Assembly (NCBI GenBank): GCA_902787595.1
Contig: CADAHD010000036.1
Coordinates: forward strand, 410-12,613
DNA length: 12,204 nucleotides
Direction of reading: 5' to 3'
From: an uncultured Lachnospiraceae bacterium
GTDB taxonomy: Bacteria > Bacillota_A > Clostridia > Lachnospirales > Lachnospiraceae
Shown here in pieces: positions 1 through 6,856 of this stretch. A program made the translations under genes and the position numbers. The notes under the pieces are model-generated. The model searched no databases. It saw only the letters and a program-made list of their open reading frames with translations, and was not told the origin of the DNA. Positions within the stretch are counted from its first letter, which is position 1. Every line of letters starts with the position of its first letter.

Positions 1-1
1 A

Positions 2-988
2 GATTATCTGCTATGCAATATACTTGTGATCTTTGGCGGAGGGGCTGCCGTTGCGGCGGCTCTCCGCCTTGGCGTTGAAGGCACGGATTTTGTGCCTGTT
101 TTTTTGTGCATGTCTCTTCTGGTTGCCATTATATGGCTGTTGTATAACATAAACGCCGGCAACCCTCACAGTGTGTTTTACCGTGTCATTTCCAAAACAA
201 TTGAGAAGAACAAGGGAAAGTACGGCTTTGATGAGGCGTATACCTACCGGGGATATAACGGAACGATACTCATAGATACGGAGGGCGGGAGGATAGCATA
301 TCTGTCGAATATGAACCCGTGGAAGTTTCAGATGATATCTGCCGGGACGATAGGAAAGATCAGCATAAGTCATGTTCCGTATATGGGTCAGGCGTTTACA
401 ACCTATGTATACTTTCAGTTTTATCATAAAGGCAAGAAGATCCGTATACCCACCTATGCGACCAACGGTAACGGCAGGTCGCTTGCAGATAAGGATGTTG
501 CGCGGGGATTTTCTGATGCCGAAAAAGGCGCGGAGACCTTAAGACTTGCCAAGCAGGCAGCTCTGATGGAGGAAGGAAAAAAGAAGCACGACCACAGTAA
601 TATCATGCCCACCAATATGTGGACACTTAAAACAAAAGAGGATCAACAGATAATTTATGATATTTCCGCTTTTGAAACAGCATTGAACAATGCTCTTAAA
701 GATCTGGAAGCTAAAAATCTGAGATCTGTGAAGCTGACTCCGCAGGAGAGTATCTTTGGGCTCATTTCAGTTTTGATATGCGATTCTACGGATTCCCAAT
801 ATCTGTATATTGAATATACTGTATCTTCTGATAATAATGCGGGGATAACAAAGAAATACTACGTGTATCATTTAAAAGCTCTGGATGCGCTAAGCATATG
901 CACGGAGCTGTTTTTGAAGAAGGATCCCAGGATGGACGGAGAGAGGGACGGCCGGAATCCGGGGTGGGGAACGACTCTAACGCCGTAA
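2..988 (+). CDS. Membrane-anchored protein of unknown function, 5' end outside the window
   Basis: I do not recognise this protein. The frame is open to the left edge. The first GTG (26) has no Shine-Dalgarno sequence and falls inside a hydrophobic stretch, so the true start is probably upstream. Counting from that GTG, residues 1-16 with the preceding codons form one hydrophobic segment and residues about 23-42 a second. This suggests a two-helix hairpin followed by a cytoplasmic domain of about 275 residues. That domain alternates short beta-like stretches (about 70-150, including ILIDTEGGRIAYLSNMNP) with a Lys/Glu-rich helix near 160-190, then a second alpha/beta part to the end. The strand pattern faintly resembles bacterial PH-like membrane proteins, but that is only an impression. 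The end is a polar tail rich in Arg, Gly and Asp. It stops 49 nt before mutS2. It is surely coding; its function is unknown. Confidence 0.8.
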   Translation, partial: DYLLCNILVIFGGGAAVAAALRLGVEGTDFVPVFLCMSLLVAIIWLLYNINAGNPHSVFYRVISKTIEKNKGKYGFDEAYTYRGYNGTILIDTEGGRIAYLSNMNPWKFQMISAGTIGKISISHVPYMGQAFTTYVYFQFYHKGKKIRIPTYATNGNGRSLADKDVARGFSDAEKGAETLRLAKQAALMEEGKKKHDHSNIMPTNMWTLKTKEDQQIIYDISAFETALNNALKDLEAKNLRSVKLTPQESIFGLISVLICDSTDSQYLYIEYTVSSDNNAGITKKYYVYHLKALDALSICTELFLKKDPRMDGERDGRNPGWGTTLTP

Positions 989-1018
989 GCTCATGTTCCT
1001 TGATTTTTAGCTTTTTTT
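987..1018 (+). terminator. Weak candidate terminator between the first gene and mutS2
   Basis: AAGCT (987-991) can pair with AGCTT (1009-1013) around a 17-nt loop, with more T residues following to 1018. The stem is only 5 bp and the loop is large, so it would be inefficient at best. The same T-rich stretch also contains possible promoter elements for mutS2. Confidence 0.25.
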
Positions 1019-1028
1019 AGGGTATATT
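1000..1028 (+). promoter_or_regulatory. Candidate mutS2 promoter
   Basis: TTGATT (1000-1005, 4 of 6 to the -35 consensus) lies 17 nt before TATATT (1023-1028, 5 of 6 to the -10 consensus). Transcription would start near 1034-1036, only 2-4 nt before the mutS2 ATG at 1038. Between the two boxes are two TTTTTAG heptamers (1004-1010 and 1014-1020) at 10-bp period. The spacing is good, but the region is AT-rich, so a chance match is possible. Confidence 0.45.
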
Positions 1029-1037
1029 TTATATATT

Positions 1038-3434
1038 ATGAATGGAAAAGTTTTGCATACCCTGGAATTTGATAAGATCACGACAATACTGGAGGGATAT
1101 TGCGGCAGCGCGCCGGCTAAGCATATGTGCGCCACGCTGCGCCCTTCGCAGAGTCTTGAATGGATAGAAAAAGCCCAGGCTCAGACCGCTGCTGCTTTAA
1201 GCAGGATGCTCAAAAGCGACCGTCTGTCCTTTGGGGCTAATTTTGATGCCCGTCAGCTTATAAAGGATGCCTCCATCGGAAGACCGCTGTCAATGGAAGA
1301 ATTGTTAAAGGCGGCCCGTCTGCTGCAGTGCGTGGAGGATCTGATAAAGTACGGCGAAGATACTGCCGCCGATACGGAAGATGAGCTGACAGAGCTTTTT
1401 AACGGTCTGATACCCGTAAGCTCCTTAAAGAGCGAGATCAACCGCTGTATAGTGAGCGAAGAGGAAATGGCGGATGATGCTTCGTCCGAGCTCAAACGCA
1501 TACGCAATTCCTTTGCAACGGTGAGCGGCCGCATCCACAGCCAGTTAAATCATATGGTGAATCAGTCGCTGCGGACCTATCTGCAGGACGCCATAATCAC
1601 TAAAAGAGGCGAGAGATACTGCATACCCGTAAAGGCTGAATATAAATCACAGGTGCCCGGTATAGTTCATGATCAGAGTTCGACCGGTTCCACCTTTTTT
1701 ATAGAGCCCGCCGCCATAGTGGAGCTCAATAATCAGCTTAACAGCTTAAAGCGTGAGGAGGATGATGAGATACGCCGTATCCTGGCGGCTCTCACAGCTA
1801 TGCTTGCGCAGAATGCGGACATTGTAAATGAGGACCAGCGGAACATCACCATGCTGGATTTCATTTTTGCAAAGGCCAAATATGCGCTTAAGCTCAATGC
1901 GATGCGGCCTGTATATAATACAGAGGGGCGCATAAAGCTGCGCAGCGCAAGGCATCCGCTTCTGGATCAGTCAAAAGCGGTTCCCATAGACATAAGCCTT
2001 GGAGATGCTTACGATCTGCTGATAGTCACTGGTCCCAATACCGGCGGCAAGACCGTGTCTTTGAAGACCGTTGGCCTTTTATGCCTTATGGGACAGGCCG
2101 GACTTCATATCCCGGCAGCAGACCGTTCAGAGCTTTCGCTTTTCGGGGATATATTTGCGGATATAGGCGATGAGCAGAGCATAGAGCAGAGTCTCTCTAC
2201 TTTCTCGTCGCACATGAGCAATATCGTATGGATCTTAAAGAAAGCAAGGCGTGACAGCCTGGTGCTCTTTGATGAGCTTGGAGCCGGCACGGATCCCGTT
2301 GAGGGCGCGGCGCTGGCTACGGCGATACTGGATCGTCTGCATTCGCAGGGCATACGCACCATGGCAACCACGCATTACAGCGAGCTTAAGATCTATGCGC
2401 TTTCCACGGACGGCGTGGAGAACGCAGGCTGTGAATTCAATGTGGAGACGCTGAGCCCTACCTATCGTTTGCTGACAGGTATACCCGGGAAAAGCAATGC
2501 TTTTGCCATAGCCGGAAAGCTGGGACTTTCGACAGATATTATAGAATCTGCCGGCAAATATGTCAGCAATGAAGAGGAAAGCTTTGAGAATGTTATCAGC
2601 GAACTGCAGGACAAGCGCATCAGGCTGGAAGCAGAGCTTGAGGCATTTGCAAAGGAAAAGGAAAGCCTTGAGCAGCGCATAAAGGAACTGACTGAACGTG
2701 AGTCAAAGCTGGAGAGCCAGAAAGAGCGTATACTGAATAACGCCCGCGAAGAAGCAAAAGAACTGCTGCAGGAAGCCAAGGAAGTGGCAGACGAAACGAT
2801 ACGCGCCTTTAACAATCAGGGCAATCAGATGAAGATCCAGACCATGGAGAAGAAGCGCAGCAATGTGCGTGAATGGCTCAGCAAGCAGGATGAGGCCCTG
2901 TATAAGGATACACTCAAGCGCAATAAGACGGAAAAGAAGGAAAGCGTGGGAGCTGCGCTCAAACCTTCGGAAGCTTTGCCCGGGACCACGGTGCATGTTC
3001 TTTCCATGGATGTGGACGGGGAGATAATAAGCGGGCCGGATAAAGACGGAAACGTTCAGGTGCGCTGCGGGATAATCACCAGCCGCGTGCCGCTGGATGA
3101 ACTGGTAAAGACGGAGCTGAGTGATAAACAGATAGAACAGAATAAGCCCAGAAAAACGCAGCCCAAACTGGATCTTTCCAGATCGTCGAATCTTTCTTCG
3201 GAGATCAATGTTTTGGGATGTACCGTGGATGAGGCAATAGCGCGGATAGATAAATATCTTGATGATGCTTATATGTCGCATGCGGAAAAAGTACGCATCG
3301 TACACGGTAAAGGCACCGGCGCGTTAAGAAAGGGCATACACGATTACCTGCGTTTCAATTCGATAGTAAAGCACTATGAACTGGCGGCCCATGGGGAGGG
3401 CGACGCGGGAGTAACTATAGTTTCATTTATTTAA
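1038..3434 (+). CDS. mutS2: MutS2 / RqcU: MutS-like ATPase with Smr domain
   Basis: Complete at 798 residues, the usual MutS2 length. Family members lack the mismatch-recognition domain of MutS. They act in suppressing recombination and, in Bacillus, in splitting collided ribosomes. Visible in order: an N-terminal lever/core region starting with the family-typical KVLHTLEFDKI; Walker A GPNTGGKT (332-339); Walker B LVLFDELGAGTDP (408-420); a long Glu/Lys-rich coiled coil (about 515-625); a KOW-like segment (about 640-690); and the C-terminal Smr domain (about 720-798) with HGKGTG (756-761). The Smr LDLRG motif reads INVLG here (723-727), losing its Asp and Arg. The ATG at 1038 gives the expected N-terminus, but no Shine-Dalgarno sequence lies at normal distance; the nearest AGGG is 15 nt away. 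The protein is cytosolic. The next gene, for a response regulator, starts 89 nt after the stop and may be read through. Confidence 0.97.
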   Translation: MNGKVLHTLEFDKITTILEGYCGSAPAKHMCATLRPSQSLEWIEKAQAQTAAALSRMLKSDRLSFGANFDARQLIKDASIGRPLSMEELLKAARLLQCVEDLIKYGEDTAADTEDELTELFNGLIPVSSLKSEINRCIVSEEEMADDASSELKRIRNSFATVSGRIHSQLNHMVNQSLRTYLQDAIITKRGERYCIPVKAEYKSQVPGIVHDQSSTGSTFFIEPAAIVELNNQLNSLKREEDDEIRRILAALTAMLAQNADIVNEDQRNITMLDFIFAKAKYALKLNAMRPVYNTEGRIKLRSARHPLLDQSKAVPIDISLGDAYDLLIVTGPNTGGKTVSLKTVGLLCLMGQAGLHIPAADRSELSLFGDIFADIGDEQSIEQSLSTFSSHMSNIVWILKKARRDSLVLFDELGAGTDPVEGAALATAILDRLHSQGIRTMATTHYSELKIYALSTDGVENAGCEFNVETLSPTYRLLTGIPGKSNAFAIAGKLGLSTDIIESAGKYVSNEEESFENVISELQDKRIRLEAELEAFAKEKESLEQRIKELTERESKLESQKERILNNAREEAKELLQEAKEVADETIRAFNNQGNQMKIQTMEKKRSNVREWLSKQDEALYKDTLKRNKTEKKESVGAALKPSEALPGTTVHVLSMDVDGEIISGPDKDGNVQVRCGIITSRVPLDELVKTELSDKQIEQNKPRKTQPKLDLSRSSNLSSEINVLGCTVDEAIARIDKYLDDAYMSHAEKVRIVHGKGTGALRKGIHDYLRFNSIVKHYELAAHGEGDAGVTIVSFI

Positions 3435-3435
3435 A

Positions 3436-3478
3436 GAAAAGATTCTTCGCTGCGCTTGAAGTGACAAAGTTGTCAGGG
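3436..3478 (+). repeat. Possible copy of a small dispersed repeat, with imperfect palindromes
   Basis: This non-coding stretch after mutS2 contains GATTCTTCGCTGCGCTTGAA (3441-3460) followed by TGACAAAGTTGTCA (3462-3475). On the other strand it reads TGTCACTTCAAGCGCAGCGA then AGAATCT. From memory this is very close to a short sequence, TGTCATTCTGAGCG(C/A)AGCG then AAGAATCT, that recurs between genes in many bacterial genomes. Internally, CTTC (3445-3448) can pair with GAAG (3458-3461), and TGACA (3462-3466) with TGTCA (3471-3475). No second copy occurs in this window, so the repeat assignment rests on recall, not on a comparison. It could instead be an operator for the downstream regulator. 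Confidence 0.4.
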
Positions 3479-3523
3479 ATGATTAAGCTGCAGGGGGGAT
3501 CTTTCGACAGGGGGATGATTATC

Positions 3524-4225
3524 ATGGCAGAAAAACAGAAAATACTTATAGTTGATGATGATGAACATATTGCGGAACTGATAAGCCTCTACCTTACAAA
3601 GGAATGCTTTGAGACACAGATAGTGGGCGACGGCGAGGCGGCGCTGGATGCGGTAAAGGATTTCAATCCCAATCTGATATTGCTGGATCTGATGCTTCCG
3701 GGAATAGACGGTTATCAGGTATGCCGTGAGATACGCGGCACTTCGCAGGTTCCCATAATCATGCTGTCGGCTAAAGGCGAGGTATTTGATAAGGTGCTGG
3801 GTCTTGAGCTGGGCGCCGATGATTATATGGAAAAACCTTTTGATTCAAAGGAACTGGTGGCCCGTGTAAAGGCGGTATTGCGCCGTTATAAGGGGAATGC
3901 GCCTCAGGAGGAAGTGGTGGAAGATGCAGAAGAGCTGCGTTTTCCCGACCTTATCATCAACAAGACCAATTACAGCGTGACCTGCATGGGACATCGTCTG
4001 GATATGCCGCCCAAGGAGCTGGAGCTGCTTTATTATCTGGCATCTGCGCCCAACCGCGTGTACAGCCGCGAGCAGCTGCTTGATCAGATCTGGGGTTATG
4101 ATTATGTCGGCGATACGCGTACCGTGGATGTTCATATCAAGCGCATACGTGAAAAGATAGGCGATCATGCTGCCTGGAAGATATCAACCATATGGGGCCG
4201 TGGCTATCGTTTTGAAGTATTATGA
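3524..4225 (+). CDS. OmpR/PhoB-family response regulator (first two-component pair)
   Basis: A 233-residue transcription factor controlled by phosphorylation. The receiver domain (about 5-120) has the acidic pair D12/D13 in ILIVDDDEH, phospho-acceptor D55 in LILLDLMLPG, a conserved Ser near 82 and K104-P105 in YMEKPF. A Glu-rich linker leads to a winged-helix DNA-binding domain (about 135-232) with KELELLYYLA, the recognition-helix segment TRTVDVHIKRIREKIG and the terminal GRGYRF. I chose ATG 3524 because AGGGGG (3509-3514) lies 9 nt upstream and MAEKQKILIVDDD is a typical start. The longer in-frame GTG at 3461 adds a non-conserved leader and has no ribosome binding site. Its TGA overlaps the kinase ATG by 4 nt (ATGA), so the two are translationally coupled partners. 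Target genes cannot be read from the sequence. Confidence 0.95.
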   Translation: MAEKQKILIVDDDEHIAELISLYLTKECFETQIVGDGEAALDAVKDFNPNLILLDLMLPGIDGYQVCREIRGTSQVPIIMLSAKGEVFDKVLGLELGADDYMEKPFDSKELVARVKAVLRRYKGNAPQEEVVEDAEELRFPDLIINKTNYSVTCMGHRLDMPPKELELLYYLASAPNRVYSREQLLDQIWGYDYVGDTRTVDVHIKRIREKIGDHAAWKISTIWGRGYRFEVL

Positions 4226-5646
4226 AGAAAACTCTTTATGTTAAACTGCTTCTGGCGTATGTGATATTTGCGGTCTTCGGTCTTATCGTAGTTGCTACGT
4301 TCATGCAGCAGATGACTTTAAGCCGTCTGCAGCAGGATAAGGCCGAAGAGCTTTATCGTTTTGCCAATATACTTTCCGAAAACGACGGCCTTGACCTTTA
4401 TCAGAATAAATCATCCATAGCCGGCACCAAGACCGCTCTTGATAAATATGCGGCCATGCTTAACGCCAGGCTTCAGATACTCAACCCCTCGGGACTTATA
4501 ATAGTAGATTCCGCTCTGCCGGTCGATGTCGAAAACCCTCCTACTGTGGAAGGTTTTGATATGACGGCACTTTCGGGATCTTTTTATACTATCGGCAGGT
4601 TTTACGATCAGTTTTCCTCTGACCGTCTTTCGGTTGCAGCCCCCATTACCATAGGTTATTCCGTGCGCGGATATGTGCTGATACATTATGACTGCAAGCT
4701 TTTGCAGAATACGGCAAATCATCTGGTGGACATAGATTACATTCTTGTCTTTATACTTTTTGTACTCTCGCTGATCATATTGATCTTTTTCACGGAGTTT
4801 GTGTACATGCCGCTGCGCCGCATTATAGGGGCAACCGAGGAATATGCTGCAGGCAATCTCCGTTATCCGATCAGCGTAGACAGCGATGATGAGATAGGAT
4901 ATCTTGCGGCGTCACTTGCATATATGGCTCAGGAGCTGGCAAAGGGCGAGGATAATCAGAAGCATATAGTGGCAAATGTTTCCCACGATTTCCGTTCGCC
5001 GCTTACTTCCATAAACGGCTATTTAAAGGCTATGGAGGACGGGACCATACCGCCCGAGATGTATCCCAAATATATAGGCATAGTACTGAACGAAACGGAA
5101 CGTCTTATAAAGCTCACAAATAATCTGCTGACTCTTAATAATCTGAATACCGAAGGCATGATACTTGACAAGACGGATTTTGATATCAATGATGTGATAC
5201 GTAAGACCATATCTACTTTTGAGGGAAGCTGCCGGGATAAGAAGATAGCCATGGAGCTTTCACTTACGGGTGAAAGCCTGCCGGTTCACGCCGACCTGAC
5301 CCGCATACAGCAGGTATTGTATAACCTGATAGATAACGCGATCAAATTCAGTCATCACAATTCGGTAATAAAAGTTGAAACGACGGAACGCCATAATAAA
5401 GTATTTGTTTCGGTAAAGGACAGCGGCATAGGAATTCCCAAAGAAAGCGTGCCGCTGGTATTTAACCGTTTTTACAAGTCTGATATCTCGCGTGGCAAAG
5501 ATAAGAAGGGTACCGGTCTGGGCCTTTCGATCACTAAAGAGATAATCCGCGCGCACGGCGAAAATATCAATGTAATAAGCACCGAAGGCGTGGGAACGGA
5601 GTTTATTTTCAGCCTGCAGCTTGCAGAGGAAAAGGAAGAAGCCTGA
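4222..5646 (+). CDS. Membrane sensor histidine kinase (partner of the upstream regulator)
   Basis: A 474-residue kinase. TM1 is at about 8-27, followed by an extracytoplasmic sensor of about 140 residues (31-171) and TM2 (172-193). A HAMP linker (196-240) contains MPLRRIIGATEEYAAGNL and DDEIGYLAASL. The HisKA domain has phosphorylatable H255 in NVSHDFRSPLTS. The HATPase_c domain (about 350-470) shows the N box with N372 in LYNLIDNAIKFS, the G1 box DSGIGIP starting at D400, an F box VFNRFYKSD and the G2 box GTGLGLS from 430. All catalytic motifs are intact, so it should autophosphorylate and phosphorylate the regulator encoded just before it. There is no independent ribosome binding site; translation is coupled through the ATGA overlap. 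The medium-size extracellular loop suggests direct sensing of an envelope or solute signal, but the ligand cannot be predicted. A lipoprotein gene follows after 12 nt. Confidence 0.96.
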   Translation: MKKTLYVKLLLAYVIFAVFGLIVVATFMQQMTLSRLQQDKAEELYRFANILSENDGLDLYQNKSSIAGTKTALDKYAAMLNARLQILNPSGLIIVDSALPVDVENPPTVEGFDMTALSGSFYTIGRFYDQFSSDRLSVAAPITIGYSVRGYVLIHYDCKLLQNTANHLVDIDYILVFILFVLSLIILIFFTEFVYMPLRRIIGATEEYAAGNLRYPISVDSDDEIGYLAASLAYMAQELAKGEDNQKHIVANVSHDFRSPLTSINGYLKAMEDGTIPPEMYPKYIGIVLNETERLIKLTNNLLTLNNLNTEGMILDKTDFDINDVIRKTISTFEGSCRDKKIAMELSLTGESLPVHADLTRIQQVLYNLIDNAIKFSHHNSVIKVETTERHNKVFVSVKDSGIGIPKESVPLVFNRFYKSDISRGKDKKGTGLGLSITKEIIRAHGENINVISTEGVGTEFIFSLQLAEEKEEA

Positions 5647-5658
5647 GCGGAGGATGTT

Positions 5659-6780
5659 ATGAAAAAGAGAGGGATGATCGCTTTGCCGCTGATCACGGCG
5701 CTCATGTTATCTGCGTGTACATCATCGCCGGATATGCGTGGAAATTATCAGGGAGATGATGAAAACATCGGTGATAACGGCAATAATGGTAATGATGATA
5801 ATAATGATAATAATGGCAGTGATGATAAAGACGGCAACATCGACATTGATCTTTCAAATGTGGTACTTCCGAAAGAAGAGATAATGATCCTGTATGAAGA
5901 CGCAAATAATGCCTGGTTTCCCGTAGAGGACGGTTTTTTTGTATATACTGACGGAACAGTCTTTGGCTACGATTTTAATAAGCAGGATTATGGCAGTTAC
6001 GATTGTGATGAGTATATAGGAAGTGACCGTCGATATGAGCTTATACGCAAATATGTAGGACCGCATACCGTTTATGAGAAGAAGAACGGAAGGATCTATC
6101 AGGCCGGTATAGATGAAGATCTGCTGAAACAGTTCTATGCTCTGGGAAAAGCAATAGATTCCAAGGCAGGTTTTAAGCAGCAGCAGGCCGGTAACGATAT
6201 GGGCCAGCTCACGCTTTATTTTGTTGACGGGGGAAGGCATGTCCAGATCAGTTCTTACGGTGATATGAATTATATACCGAAAGATAATAATGCCGTAAAG
6301 TTTGAAGAACTCTGGGATGAGAGTAATTTGGTGAGACCGGAAGTGATCGGATCCGTTCATGTCTATGACGGCAATGACTTTCCACTGTGCAATCCCGAAT
6401 GGGGTTATGATCCTGATCATGAGGGCAGTTACATTTTTACGGATCCTGAGGCGTTGGAAGAATTCTCGGATGATACGGATTGGGATCTTAAGGAAATATT
6501 TGATGTTATGGGCGAATACAATGAACCGGATGAATTCATATATCTTGTGAGGATAGAGAATGTAAATTCCGGCGGTTATGATCTGAAATCTGCAGGCGTG
6601 CTCTTTTATGAGGATCATATCGATCTGATCCCTTCGGAGAATAATGTGGTCCCTGACGGCATGGTAGTGGAGATGATGGATGGTTTCTGTTCTGTCTGCG
6701 CACTGCCTAAATATATGTTTAATAATGGCACGATACAGTTTTATCATTTTGACGGAACGCCCTGGACCATGATACACTGA
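5659..6780 (+). CDS. Putative lipoprotein with Asn/Asp-rich tether, unknown function
   Basis: A 373-residue exported protein. MKKRG followed by a hydrophobic core ends in the lipobox LSAC, predicting cleavage before C20, lipidation there and anchoring to the outer face of the membrane. Residues about 33-60 are almost entirely Asn, Asp and Gly (nt 5755-5838, built of AAT/GAT/GGT-type codons), a flexible tether. The remaining roughly 310 residues form an acidic domain rich in Tyr, Asp and Gly that I do not recognise. It includes a Trp/Tyr-rich part and, near the end, the close pair FCSVC. GGAGG (5649-5653) lies 5 nt before the ATG. The gene starts 12 nt after the kinase stop, so it is almost certainly in the same transcript and may be an accessory sensor or an output of that system. 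An antisense frame covers much of the gene, but it is compositionally implausible. Confidence 0.88.
   Translation: MKKRGMIALPLITALMLSACTSSPDMRGNYQGDDENIGDNGNNGNDDNNDNNGSDDKDGNIDIDLSNVVLPKEEIMILYEDANNAWFPVEDGFFVYTDGTVFGYDFNKQDYGSYDCDEYIGSDRRYELIRKYVGPHTVYEKKNGRIYQAGIDEDLLKQFYALGKAIDSKAGFKQQQAGNDMGQLTLYFVDGGRHVQISSYGDMNYIPKDNNAVKFEELWDESNLVRPEVIGSVHVYDGNDFPLCNPEWGYDPDHEGSYIFTDPEALEEFSDDTDWDLKEIFDVMGEYNEPDEFIYLVRIENVNSGGYDLKSAGVLFYEDHIDLIPSENNVVPDGMVVEMMDGFCSVCALPKYMFNNGTIQFYHFDGTPWTMIH
5755..5838 (+). repeat. Low-complexity AAT/GAT codon tract inside the lipoprotein gene
   Basis: The tract encodes the Asn/Asp/Gly tether just after the lipid-attachment cysteine. It has repeated blocks such as GATAATAATGATAATAATGG with scattered GGT/GGC codons. 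Such tracts change length readily by slippage or unequal recombination, and whole-codon changes would alter only the tether length. This is seen directly; the variability is inferred. Confidence 0.75.
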
Positions 6781-6856
6781 TTGCGTTTTACGAAGATGTA
6801 TAGTAAAATCTGCGGGTGTGGGTGTCTGTCGCAAACGGAAGCAGAGGAGGAAGATT
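6781..6856 (+). other. Short intergenic spacer with a possible hairpin
   Basis: TTTTAC (6786-6791) and GTAAAA (6803-6808) are complementary around an 11-nt loop. There is no T-run after the second arm and no convincing -35 to go with the TATAGT at 6799-6804. The structure could slow or process the transcript, but nothing here is strong enough to call a terminator or promoter. Confidence 0.25.

Noticed and set aside
2703..3305. Minus-strand open frame (200 codons) inside mutS2
   Set aside because: It lies entirely opposite conserved MutS2 coiled-coil and Smr sequence; its composition is that of a complementary-frame shadow.
3461..3523. GTG start at 3461 for the first response regulator
   Set aside because: It would add a 21-residue non-conserved leader lying over the repeat-like element. 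It has no ribosome binding site, whereas ATG 3524 has AGGGGG at 9 nt and begins directly before the receiver domain.
6818..6856. GTG start at 6818 for the two-TM protein
   Set aside because: The added leader is Arg/Lys-rich and overlaps the strong AGGAGG that serves ATG 6857.
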